Source: JAWLBM01 sp041687675
GTDB lineage: Bacteria; Pseudomonadota; Alphaproteobacteria; Rhizobiales; Pleomorphomonadaceae
Assembly (NCBI GenBank): GCA_041687675.1
Contig: JAWLBM010000019.1
Coordinates: 1-64,000, forward strand
Direction: 5' to 3'
DNA length: 64,000 nucleotides
Part shown: one piece after another, positions 20,216-26,701 of the stretch
Position numbering within the stretch: the first letter of the stretch is position 1
Layout of the letters: each line of letters opens with the position of its first letter
Position numbers and translations under genes: made by a program
The notes under the pieces: model-generated
Seen by the model: the letters and a program-made list of their open reading frames with translations, nothing else
Told to the model about the DNA's origin: nothing
Database searches by the model: none

Positions 20216-21232
20216 TCACCAGCCGGTCATCGCCCGGGCGACTCTGGTGCCGAGTGGGATCTCAGGCACCGGCCAGAGGGCGCCGAGCCGCTCGTCGATG
20301 TCGCGGCCGCGCCCCGACAGCGGGTCCTCCGCCTCGTAGATCAGGACGATGCCCGAGTAGGGATAGGCGGTCAGCTCGCCAAGCACGATGCGGCCGCGGA
20401 GGTTGTAGAGGTCGACCCGGAGAAAGCCGATCCCGGCGCCGAGCCGGTCGGCGATCGAGACCATCCGTTCGAGGTCGGGCGGCCGCGGCGCCGTGCCGGC
20501 GAGCGGGATGGTCTCCGTCGGCGTCTTCTTGTGCCAGGACAGGCGTTCCCACTCCGGCGTGTACCAGCCGCGGAGCCTCGTCCCGGACCCGCGCCCGGCC
20601 GAGTGATAGATCACCTGCGTGCGGCCGTCGAAGACGAACATCTTGTAGTCCGACGGCACATCGTCGAGCGTGCTCTCGTCGAGATAACGCTCGACCATGA
20701 TGCGTCCCGGAACCCGACCGTATCCCCATTCGCCGAGCGCGCGGCCGTGTCGCCTTTCGCCCAGCCACTCGTGGCAGCGGGCGACGATGGCGGCCTGGTC
20801 CAGGTCTTCCGGGCGGCGCACGAAGATGATCCGGTTGCTGCGGTTGTTCGGCTTGACGACGAACGGGGGCTGCAGTTCGGCGAGCGGCATCGCGGCGGGA
20901 TCGGGGCCGGACCACAGGAGGTCCGGGAGTTCCAGGTCGGGGAGCAGGCGGCGGGCGTACTCGCGGGTGGCGAGCTTGTCGCAGAAGGTGACGATGCGCG
21001 GGTCGCGGTCGAACAGCTTCCGGTGCTGGACCTTGTCCGAAAGCGTGCGGGGCCGGGCGACGTCCGGGTAGGTGCCGAACGTCTCCCTGTAGGCCGTCGC
21101 CAGCCGCGGCCACAGCAGCGCGACCACGGTGTTGAACAGGCGATCCGCCGGGCTCGACCCGACACGACCGGCAGCCCGGAGGATCCTCACCTGTTCGCGG
21201 GCGATGTCGGCGATGGTCCGAAGGCGGGGCAT
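20216..21232 (-). CDS. TupA-like ATP-grasp protein
   Basis: A 338-residue protein of the TupA-like ATP-grasp family (named for teichuronopeptide synthesis). Family features are TLSDKVQHRKLFDRDPRIVTFCDK near the N-terminus, FVVKPNNRSNRIIFV (nucleotide-binding strand), MVERYLDE, YKMFVFDG and the C-terminal LGELTAYPYSG acidic/metal segment. Members are usually found in surface polysaccharide or capsule loci and are thought to join amino acids or similar groups to glycans using ATP. Here no glycosyltransferase lies alongside. I place the start at ATG 21232 (MPRLRTIADIAREQ); the reading frame is open for 36 codons upstream to 21340, so a longer start is possible. The ribosome site is weak either way. 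Confidence 0.78.
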   Translation of the reverse strand: MPRLRTIADIAREQVRILRAAGRVGSSPADRLFNTVVALLWPRLATAYRETFGTYPDVARPRTLSDKVQHRKLFDRDPRIVTFCDKLATREYARRLLPDLELPDLLWSGPDPAAMPLAELQPPFVVKPNNRSNRIIFVRRPEDLDQAAIVARCHEWLGERRHGRALGEWGYGRVPGRIMVERYLDESTLDDVPSDYKMFVFDGRTQVIYHSAGRGSGTRLRGWYTPEWERLSWHKKTPTETIPLAGTAPRPPDLERMVSIADRLGAGIGFLRVDLYNLRGRIVLGELTAYPYSGIVLIYEAEDPLSGRGRDIDERLGALWPVPEIPLGTRVARAMTGW

Positions 21233-21396
21233 CGAGATCCGGGGTTGCTGCTCGAACGGTCGGGGTCCTGGCTGGTGCTTGCCTATCAGGTTGCCGGAAA
21301 CGCGACAATGATCGCCTGGCGTGCCCCGTGAGCGTCGCACCGGCGAGGGCGGAGCCCGCCACCCCGGTGGTGATCGTCTCCGGTCGTGCCGCCTGT

Positions 21397-21561
21397 TCAG
21401 ATGCGTCCGGTCAGAACCAGAACAAGGAGGATGATGACCAGAACGCCGATGACGCCGACCCCGCCATGTCCGAATCCGTAGCCGTAGCCGCCGAAACGCC
21501 CGCTGAAGCCGCCGAGCAGGAAGATGATGAGAATGATGAGAAGAATGGTACCGAGCGACAT
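21397..21561 (-). CDS. DUF3309 small membrane protein
   Basis: A 54-residue protein starting at ATG 21561 right behind a strong GGAGGAG site. Two hydrophobic segments (MSLGTILLIILIIFLLGGF and VGVIGVLVIILLVLVLTG) flank a Gly/Tyr-rich loop (GRFGGYGYGFGHGG). This is the DUF3309 pattern, common in Hyphomicrobiales and Burkholderiales and often stress-induced; its function is unknown. It is the last of three tiny genes on this strand with CsbD and a 46-residue membrane protein. Confidence 0.85.
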   Translation of the reverse strand: MSLGTILLIILIIFLLGGFSGRFGGYGYGFGHGGVGVIGVLVIILLVLVLTGRI

Positions 21562-21640
21562 GCAGTCTCCTCCACCGGCCGGGCTGTTCCGGCCAATCGT
21601 CCAGAACCGGCAGCGACGTGGCCGCTGCCGCCCGGAGTGC

Positions 21641-21781
21641 CTAGTTCCCCTCGATCGTGACGCCTTGCTCGCCGATCTCGATGTCGATGCCGCTCCGGCT
21701 CTCCTGGTAGTACAGGTAGCCAACGACGACGACGCCTGCCACGAGAAGGCCGATCACCAGATAAAGCGCGTTGCGACTCAT
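21641..21781 (-). CDS. 46-residue single-pass membrane protein
   Basis: A short gene beginning at ATG 21781 with AAAGGCGGA upstream. It encodes one membrane helix (ALYLVIGLLVAGVVVVGYLYY) and a short acidic tail (ESRSGIDIEIGEQGVTIEGN), ending at TAG 21641. Similar proteins with an N-terminal MSRNALYLVIG and an acidic tail occur widely in alphaproteobacteria without a known role. It sits between csbD and the DUF3309 gene, same strand, 79 bp before the latter and about 100 bp after the former, so a joint stress-related regulon is likely but unproven. Confidence 0.8.
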   Translation of the reverse strand: MSRNALYLVIGLLVAGVVVVGYLYYQESRSGIDIEIGEQGVTIEGN

Positions 21782-21884
21782 AGGAATCCGCCTTTCATGC
21801 GCCCGGCGACGGGGCGCAGCGTTGCAAACGTTTCCCGGCCCGAAAACGGGGCGAACGCGAAAACCTCGTCGCCGGGCCTTCGGG

Positions 21885-22058
21885 TCAGTCGCCGCGGAGA
21901 GTATCCTTCAGCCCGCCGACCGCGTTCTGAACCTTGCCTTCCGTCTGGTCAACCTTCCCGTCCATCTCGAGTTTGGCGTCGCCGATCGCCTTGCCGGCGG
22001 CCTCCTTGACCTTTCCCTTGACGACCTTCGCGGAACCGACGACCCGATCCTTGTCCAT
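21885..22058 (-). CDS. CsbD family stress protein
   Basis: A 57-residue hydrophilic protein of the CsbD family, starting at ATG 22058 behind GGAG. The repeated motif (VGSAKVVKGKVKEAAGKAIGD, then GKVDQTEGKVQNAVGGLKD) is characteristic. CsbD-like proteins are among the most strongly induced general-stress proteins of many bacteria; their molecular role is unknown. I looked for the alphaproteobacterial EcfG promoter (GGAAC-N16/17-CGTT) in front of it and did not find a convincing one. Confidence 0.9.
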   Translation of the reverse strand: MDKDRVVGSAKVVKGKVKEAAGKAIGDAKLEMDGKVDQTEGKVQNAVGGLKDTLRGD

Positions 22059-22374
22059 CGCGTTCTCCTTTCGAGACACGTCTACTCTGATGCCAAAATA
22101 TCGTTGTCGTCGTATGTTGTAATGCTACAGATTAACGACATTCACTGGTTTCGCTGTCGTCGTGCACGGCACCTGTGATCCGTCGGCTGGGCGCGGCTGG
22201 TAAGCTGGGGCGATCGAGCGGCCCGGTTTCACCTTTTCGCCGCTGGCAGGTCCGCCCCGGCGGGGCCCGGCGGCGACCATGAAGGCCCGTCTGCAGGGCA
22301 CGGGCGGTGTGGACGAGCAGGTCTGGGGCCCATCCGGCCTTCCTCGATGTGCATACCCGATCGGGAGGACGGAA
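22059..22374. other. 316-bp divergent intergenic region (csbD / aminotransferase)
   Basis: The part nearest csbD (22080-22150) is AT-rich and presumably holds its promoter. A short TGTA/TACA inverted repeat around ATGC occurs at about 22117-22128. The remainder is GC-rich and shows nothing recognisable. An in-frame ATG at 22279 would lengthen the aminotransferase by 32 codons but has no ribosome site and no similarity to the family there. Confidence 0.35.
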
Positions 22375-23298
22375 ATGGAGCGCAGCGACCCCATCGTCTA
22401 CTTCAACGGACATCTCGTCCCGGCGTCGAAGGCGACGATCAATGCCCTCTCGCCGGCGCTGACGCGCGGTCCGCTCCCCTACGAGACGTTGCGCGGCTAC
22501 TGGAGCGAGATCGAAAGCGAGCTCTTCCTCTTCCGGGTCGATGACCACCTCCGGCGGCTGGGCGCCTCGATGCGGATCCTGCGGTTCCGCGAACTCTTCG
22601 ACCCCGCCGTGCTCACGCGCGCCTTCCGCGAGGTGGCCGCCGCAAACGGTTTCCGGGAGGACATCCACTACCGGCTGTTCGCCTTTCCGCAGGAGCAGGA
22701 GAGGAAACGCTACGCGACCACCCGCGCGGGGATCGTCATCGACGCCGCCCCTCGTCCGGCCAAGACCCCGCGGCCCGCCGTATGCGCGGTGAGCCCCTGG
22801 CGTCGAGGCGGCGACGACGTCCAGCCGGCGCGGGTGAAGGCGATGGGCATCCGCATGTTCGCCCGGGCGGCGATGGACCAGGCCATCGAGGGCGGCTACG
22901 ACCAGTTGATCCTCCTCAACGAGAGGGGCAAGCTGTCGGAGTCGGTCTCCAGCAACCTCTTCCTGGTGCGCCGGGGCGTGCTGGTGACCCCGGAGGCGAC
23001 GGCCTCCCTGCTCGAAGGCATCACCCGCGCGACGGTGCTCGAACTCGCGGCCGCCCGGGGCCTCGCCACGGTCGAGCGCGAGGTGGACCTCACCGAACTC
23101 TATGACGCCGACGAGGCGTTCCTGTGCAGCACGGGGCTGGAGATCCTGCCCATCCGGTCGGTGGACGGCATCGTCCTGGGCGACGGCGAGCCGGGCGAGA
23201 CGACGCGCGTCCTCGGTGACCTCTACGGCGCGGTCATCCGCGGCCGTGATCCCGCCCGCCGCCACTGGCTGACGCCGGTCTACGGCGGGGCGGCCTGA
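22375..23298 (+). CDS. Class IV PLP-dependent aminotransferase (IlvE/D-amino acid aminotransferase-like)
   Basis: A 307-residue fold-type IV aminotransferase starting at ATG 22375 with GGAGGA upstream. Landmarks are VYFNGHLVPASKATINALSPAL at the start, RVDDHLRRLGASMRIL, the PLP lysine in ARVKAMG, LLNERGKLSESVSSNLFLV (the Glu and Ser-Ser-Asn that bind the cofactor) and the final AFLCSTGLEILPI. The common lysine context KxxNYL is replaced by VKAMGIRMF, so it is not a textbook IlvE. It could be a branched-chain, D-amino acid or omega-type transaminase. It converges on the response-regulator gene with a 23-bp gap. Confidence 0.82.
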   Translation: MERSDPIVYFNGHLVPASKATINALSPALTRGPLPYETLRGYWSEIESELFLFRVDDHLRRLGASMRILRFRELFDPAVLTRAFREVAAANGFREDIHYRLFAFPQEQERKRYATTRAGIVIDAAPRPAKTPRPAVCAVSPWRRGGDDVQPARVKAMGIRMFARAAMDQAIEGGYDQLILLNERGKLSESVSSNLFLVRRGVLVTPEATASLLEGITRATVLELAAARGLATVEREVDLTELYDADEAFLCSTGLEILPIRSVDGIVLGDGEPGETTRVLGDLYGAVIRGRDPARRHWLTPVYGGAA

Positions 23299-23321
23299 CG
23301 CGGGCGGCCGAGGGGGGGCGG

Positions 23322-24134
23322 TCAGTCGATGATGTGAACGTCGTCCGCCGGCGGGTCCTCCTGCCGGGCGAGCCGGCTCGCCGGTTTCGCCGGGGCGGCC
23401 TCCTCGGACTCGCGGGCGGCGAGCATGGAGGCGATCTCGCGGCGCAGCGGGGTGGGAACCCTCACGGTGGCGCCGCCCGCGCCGTCCGGGTCGCCGACCA
23501 CCGGAATCTTGGTGACCGGCCCCGTCAGTACCGGCGGCGGCGGCTCCAGCGGGCTCGGCGGTACGCGGCCGTATCTGAGGCGGGCCTTCTCGCGACGGTC
23601 GAGGAGATGCTGGAGGGTCACCACCTCGGGGTCGGCGAAGAGGCCGGCGGCGGGGTCGGGGCCGGTGGCGGCGGCTCCGCGCCGGCGGCGGCGATCTGGG
23701 CCGAAGTAGCCCGCCGGGGTGCGGATGTAGGTGCGCGGCCAGTCGAACACGGCGGACATCCGCTGCCACAGCACCCGAGGGCTGTAGGGCTTCACCAGCA
23801 CCTCGTCGATTCCGGCCCGGATCGCCTTCTCGACGATGTCCTGCTCCGCGTGGGCGGTGGCGAGCACGATCGGCATCACCGCGTTGACCACCCGGTCGGA
23901 GCCTCGGATGCGGCGGGCGAGGGCGAGGCCGTCGAGGCCGGGCATCACGAGGTCGATGATCGCGGCGTCGACATGGCGGGACGTGAAGGCATTGAAGGCC
24001 TGCTCGGGATCGGTGTAGCCGAGCGTCTGGCCGACGCCGAGGCTGCGCAGCAGGTCGCGGGTCAGCTCGACCACGCGATAATTGTCGTCGACGACGACGA
24101 CCAGCTTCTCGGCGTATGGACTTCGGGTGGTCAC
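23322..24134 (-). CDS. CheY-like single-domain response regulator with alphaproteobacterial tail
   Basis: A 270-residue protein. Residues 10-125 form a receiver domain with the acidic pair D16-D17, phosphoacceptor D61 (AIIDLVMPG), T93 and K115 (VLVKPY). After it comes WPRTYIRTPAGYFGPDRRRR, a segment found after receiver domains in a set of alphaproteobacterial CheY-like proteins, and then a long Pro/Arg-rich, probably disordered tail without a DNA-binding or enzymatic domain. It therefore acts by protein contact. No histidine kinase is adjacent. The start at 24134 has no strong ribosome site, but the domain begins immediately after it. Confidence 0.85.
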   Translation of the reverse strand: MTTRSPYAEKLVVVVDDNYRVVELTRDLLRSLGVGQTLGYTDPEQAFNAFTSRHVDAAIIDLVMPGLDGLALARRIRGSDRVVNAVMPIVLATAHAEQDIVEKAIRAGIDEVLVKPYSPRVLWQRMSAVFDWPRTYIRTPAGYFGPDRRRRRGAAATGPDPAAGLFADPEVVTLQHLLDRREKARLRYGRVPPSPLEPPPPVLTGPVTKIPVVGDPDGAGGATVRVPTPLRREIASMLAARESEEAAPAKPASRLARQEDPPADDVHIID

Positions 24135-24229
24135 GGCGCCCTCGCGCTTCCGGCGGAGGACCAGTGTCGCCGGGGGGCCGTGAAGGAAGCGTTTCGCGGA
24201 CGGGGCGTTCTCCGCCGCCGGCGGATCGA

Positions 24230-24253
24230 CGGCTCCCCCGACCGGGGGAGCCG
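24230..24253 (-). terminator. Strong hairpin after sodB
   Basis: CGGCTCCCCC (24230-24239) pairs perfectly with GGGGGAGCCG (24244-24253) around GACC. It lies 10 bp past the sodB stop on the minus strand. It lacks a T-run, so it may act as a weak or Rho-assisted terminator or as an RNA 3'-end stabiliser. Confidence 0.45.
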
Positions 24254-24263
24254 CCGGAGTTCG

Positions 24264-24860
24264 TCAGCGGGCGCCGGCGTAGAGCTCGGCCACGTACTCC
24301 CAGTTGACCAGGTTGTCGAACCAGGCCTCGAGGTACTTCGGGCGGGCGTTGCGGTAGTCGATGTAGTAGGAGTGCTCCCAGACGTCGACGCCGAGCAGCG
24401 GCGTCGCGCCGTGGACCAGCGGGTTCTCGCCGTTCGGCGTCTTCATGACGACGAACTTGCCGTCCTTCAGCGCCAGCCAGGCCCAGCCCGAGCCGAACTG
24501 CGTGGTGCCCGCCTGGATGAAGTCGGCGCGGAACTTGTCGAGCCCGCCGAGATCCTCGTCGATCTTCTTCTGCACCTCGCCCGGGATGGCGCCGCCGCCG
24601 TTCGGCTTCATCCACTTCCAGAAGTGGATGTGGTTGAAGTGCTGGCCGGCGTTGTTGAAGAGCGCCTGGTTCTTGCCGAAGGAGCCCTTCACCACGTCCT
24701 CGAGGCTGGCGTTCTCCCACTCGGTGCCCTTGAGCAGGTTGTTGCCGGTGTTCACATAGGCCGCGTGGTGCTTGTCGTGGTGGAACTCCAGCGTCTCGCG
24801 CGACATGTGCGGCCCGAGGGCGTCGTAGGCGTAGGGCAGGTCGGGAAGTTCGAAAGCCAT
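24264..24860 (-). CDS. sodB: Superoxide dismutase (Fe type)
   Basis: A 198-residue cytoplasmic superoxide dismutase of the Fe/Mn family. The metal ligands are visible: H27 (EFHHDKHH), H77 (QHFNHIHFW), D159 and H163 (VDVWEHSYYIDYRNARP). The glutamine beside the metal is in the FeSOD place (Q73, NNAGQHFNH) and not in the MnSOD place, where G144 stands instead (TPNGENPL). This points to iron, although cambialistic use cannot be excluded. The ATG at 24860 is preceded by GAGGGGA. There is no signal peptide. It is a single gene followed by a strong hairpin. Confidence 0.95.
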   Translation of the reverse strand: MAFELPDLPYAYDALGPHMSRETLEFHHDKHHAAYVNTGNNLLKGTEWENASLEDVVKGSFGKNQALFNNAGQHFNHIHFWKWMKPNGGGAIPGEVQKKIDEDLGGLDKFRADFIQAGTTQFGSGWAWLALKDGKFVVMKTPNGENPLVHGATPLLGVDVWEHSYYIDYRNARPKYLEAWFDNLVNWEYVAELYAGAR

Positions 24861-25115
24861 CGGAATGTCCCCTCGTGAGGCGGGATGAAAAATCGCGGGC
24901 GGCCGGGCCGCCGCCGCCGGGACCATAAAGTGTCGCACCGGAAGCGGCAACGCCGCCGGTCAGGATGTAGGGCCAAAGGGCCCGCTCATACAGGGGGAGG
25001 GCGGTCGCAATCGCCGGGCGGCGAGCTCCGCGCGGCGAGGCGACCAGCCCCAGGGTCGGCGAGGATCCGCCGGGCGGGCGGCGCCGGCCGGTGTTGCCCG
25101 CGTCCGCGTCGCAGG

Positions 25116-25631
25116 TCAGGCGCGAGGCCGGTAGTCCGCCGCTCCCCAGTGGCGGCTGCCGCGGGCGGCGGGGCCGACGGCCGCGCGCGACAGCCCGTAG
25201 TGGCGGGCGAGGGCGGCAAGCGCGAGGCGGAGCACCACCTTGCCGGAGCGCAGCGGCCAGCCGCGCAGCCGCTCCACCTCCGGCAGGGTCCGCTCGTGGC
25301 AGCAGACGTCGACCAGCGGGCCGGCGAGTTCCGGCCCGACGGCGGCGAGGGCGCGCTCGATCCGCTGTCGGGCCGCGCCCGCCGCCTCCGACGGGGTCAT
25401 CCCGCCGGCGCCGGTGTGGCCGCGCGCCGAGCCGAAGGCGTCCCAGTCGGTCGTGAGGCGGCCACCGAGGGAGGCGAGGCCGAAGTCGCGGCGCAGCCGC
25501 TCCCCGGCGGCGAAGCCGGTCTCGTCCAGCATCGGCTGGCCGTCGCGGTCGCGGCGGCTGCGCAGCCAGGCGAGGGAGCCCTCGGCGGCGGGCGGCGTGG
25601 TGGCGGCGTCAACGGTGCGGCGGCGGCTCAC
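25116..25631 (-). CDS. DUF6456 protein, coupled to the DnaA-like gene
   Basis: A 171-residue protein of the DUF6456 family: LAWLRSRRDRDGQPMLDETGFAAGERLRRDF, a central region with IERALAAVGPELAGPLVDVCC, and WPLRSGKVVLRLALAALARHYG at the end. The start is GTG 25631, preceded by a perfect GGAGGT. The GTG overlaps the TGA of the upstream gene (GTGA), so the two are translationally coupled. DUF6456 proteins are confined mainly to alphaproteobacteria and have no known function; the helical composition and the partner suggest DNA-related regulation, which is inference. A longer reading upstream in this frame exists but lies wholly inside the partner gene. Confidence 0.82.
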   Translation of the reverse strand: MSRRRTVDAATTPPAAEGSLAWLRSRRDRDGQPMLDETGFAAGERLRRDFGLASLGGRLTTDWDAFGSARGHTGAGGMTPSEAAGAARQRIERALAAVGPELAGPLVDVCCHERTLPEVERLRGWPLRSGKVVLRLALAALARHYGLSRAAVGPAARGSRHWGAADYRPRA

Positions 25632-26104
25632 GGGCGGACCTCCGCGGCGGCGACGTCGATCTCCGCGCCGACGAAGCCGGCCCAGCGGTCGAGGGCGATC
25701 TCCACCGCCTCGATCCGGCGGTCGACGTCGGGGTCGTCGCGGCTGTCCTCGACGCGGCGGCAGGCGTGGCGGGCCGTGGTCCGGTCGCGCCGGAAGCGGC
25801 GGGCGGCCGCGGTGAGCGAGAGGCCAAGGTGCACGTGGGTGAGGTAGATCGCCACCTGCCGGGCGAAGGCGACCGGCGCGCGGCCGCGCCGCTCCGCGAC
25901 CAGCGTCGGCAGTTCCAGCCCGAAGGCGCGCATCACCAGCTGTTCGACCACCGCGGACGAGGTCGGGTGGTCCCGGCCGGCGGCCGGCGGGGGAGAATAG
26001 CCGACGGCGGCCGGCGGACGGATCGCCGGGTCCGCGAACGCCGGCGGAGGCAGCGGGCTGGCGTGGGGCACGGCGGCGCATGCGTCTCGAGACGTGATGG
26101 TCAT
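25628..26104 (-). CDS. DnaA domain-IV-like helix-turn-helix protein
   Basis: A 158-residue protein starting at ATG 26104 with GGAGCGAGGG upstream. Residues about 48-135 resemble the DNA-binding domain IV of DnaA: VVEQLVMRAFGL, ARQVAIYLTHVHLGLSLTAAARRF, RRDRTTARHACRRVED. The hallmark DHTT-like box of DnaA appears here as DRTTARHAC. The ATPase domains of DnaA are absent, and the N-terminal 45 residues are Pro/Ala-rich. Such stand-alone domains are common in Hyphomicrobiales; they are presumed to bind DnaA-box-like DNA as regulators, not initiators. It is coupled by a 4-bp overlap to the DUF6456 gene and preceded by two palindromes that may be its own operator. Confidence 0.82.
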   Translation of the reverse strand: MTITSRDACAAVPHASPLPPPAFADPAIRPPAAVGYSPPPAAGRDHPTSSAVVEQLVMRAFGLELPTLVAERRGRAPVAFARQVAIYLTHVHLGLSLTAAARRFRRDRTTARHACRRVEDSRDDPDVDRRIEAVEIALDRWAGFVGAEIDVAAAEVRP

Positions 26105-26147
26105 CCCTCGCTCCTGCTTCCGCGGGCGGCCGGAATCACCGCCCGAC

Positions 26148-26184
26148 ACATAGGAATGATTACCTATGTATAGAAACACGTGTT
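26148..26184. promoter_or_regulatory. Two adjacent palindromes upstream of the DnaA-like gene
   Basis: ACATAGG (26148-26154) and CCTATGT (26163-26169) are perfect reverse complements around AATGATTA. Six bases on, AACACGTGTT (26175-26184) is a perfect 10-bp palindrome. They lie 44-80 bp upstream of the DnaA-like gene in an AT-rich patch. A TATACAT on the minus strand (26172-26166) overlaps the first palindrome and could be its -10, so a bound protein would block it. Autoregulation is the simplest reading. Confidence 0.45.
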
Positions 26185-26315
26185 CCGGGGGGCGGGGATA
26201 ACTTTGGGTTGTTTTTTGACCGCGGTTGGCGAGCGGCAGGAGGGCCCGGTTGTCCCCGTGGCCGGCGCCGCATGCGAGGATCCGCCGGTCGCAACACCTC
26301 ACCGGAGACCGTCCG

Positions 26316-26663
26316 ATGGATACCCGCGTCGGCCGCCCACCCCACCCGATCTCCGCCCCGCTGGGGCGCCTCGTCGACGCGGGCGCCGCGGCCTACGATC
26401 GCCGCCTGGTGCTGCCGCGCCTCTTGCCGCTGGAGCCCGCCGACCTTGCCGGCCCCGAGCCGGACACGGCGCGCCGGCTCTGCCGCCTGATCGCCCGGGC
26501 GCTCCGGGCCGAGCGGAACCGCGGTCGGGCGGGCCACTGGACCTACGACCTCAACCGCCACATCGGGCTCATGCAGGCGCTGAAGGCCGAGCGGGCGACG
26601 CTCTCCGGCCGCCGCCCGCCGCAGCCGCCACCCGCCGCCTGGCGGGCGCTGGACCTGCTTTGA
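26316..26663 (+). CDS. Conserved hypothetical alphaproteobacterial protein
   Basis: A 115-residue basic protein starting at ATG 26316, with CCGGAGACC upstream. The C-terminal half has a striking Arg-rich helix and a conserved-looking core: LCRLIARALRAERNRGRAGHWTYDLNRHIGLMQALKAERATL. No signal peptide, membrane segment or known domain is visible. I recall similar short proteins with GHWxYDLNRHI in Hyphomicrobiales, without function. It is divergent from the DnaA-like/DUF6456 pair (211 bp between starts) and converges on oligopeptidase B, so it may share the palindromic control region. Confidence 0.7.
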   Translation: MDTRVGRPPHPISAPLGRLVDAGAAAYDRRLVLPRLLPLEPADLAGPEPDTARRLCRLIARALRAERNRGRAGHWTYDLNRHIGLMQALKAERATLSGRRPPQPPPAAWRALDLL

Positions 26664-26701
26664 GCCGCCGGGGCGGCCCTGATCGGCAGGAATCCGCAGG
26701 A

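Noticed and set aside
21782..22160. EcfG (general stress) promoter in front of csbD or the 46-aa gene
   Set aside because: A GGAAAC-like sequence exists upstream of the 46-aa gene, but it has an extra base and no CGTT at 16-17 bp; nothing suitable lies before csbD.
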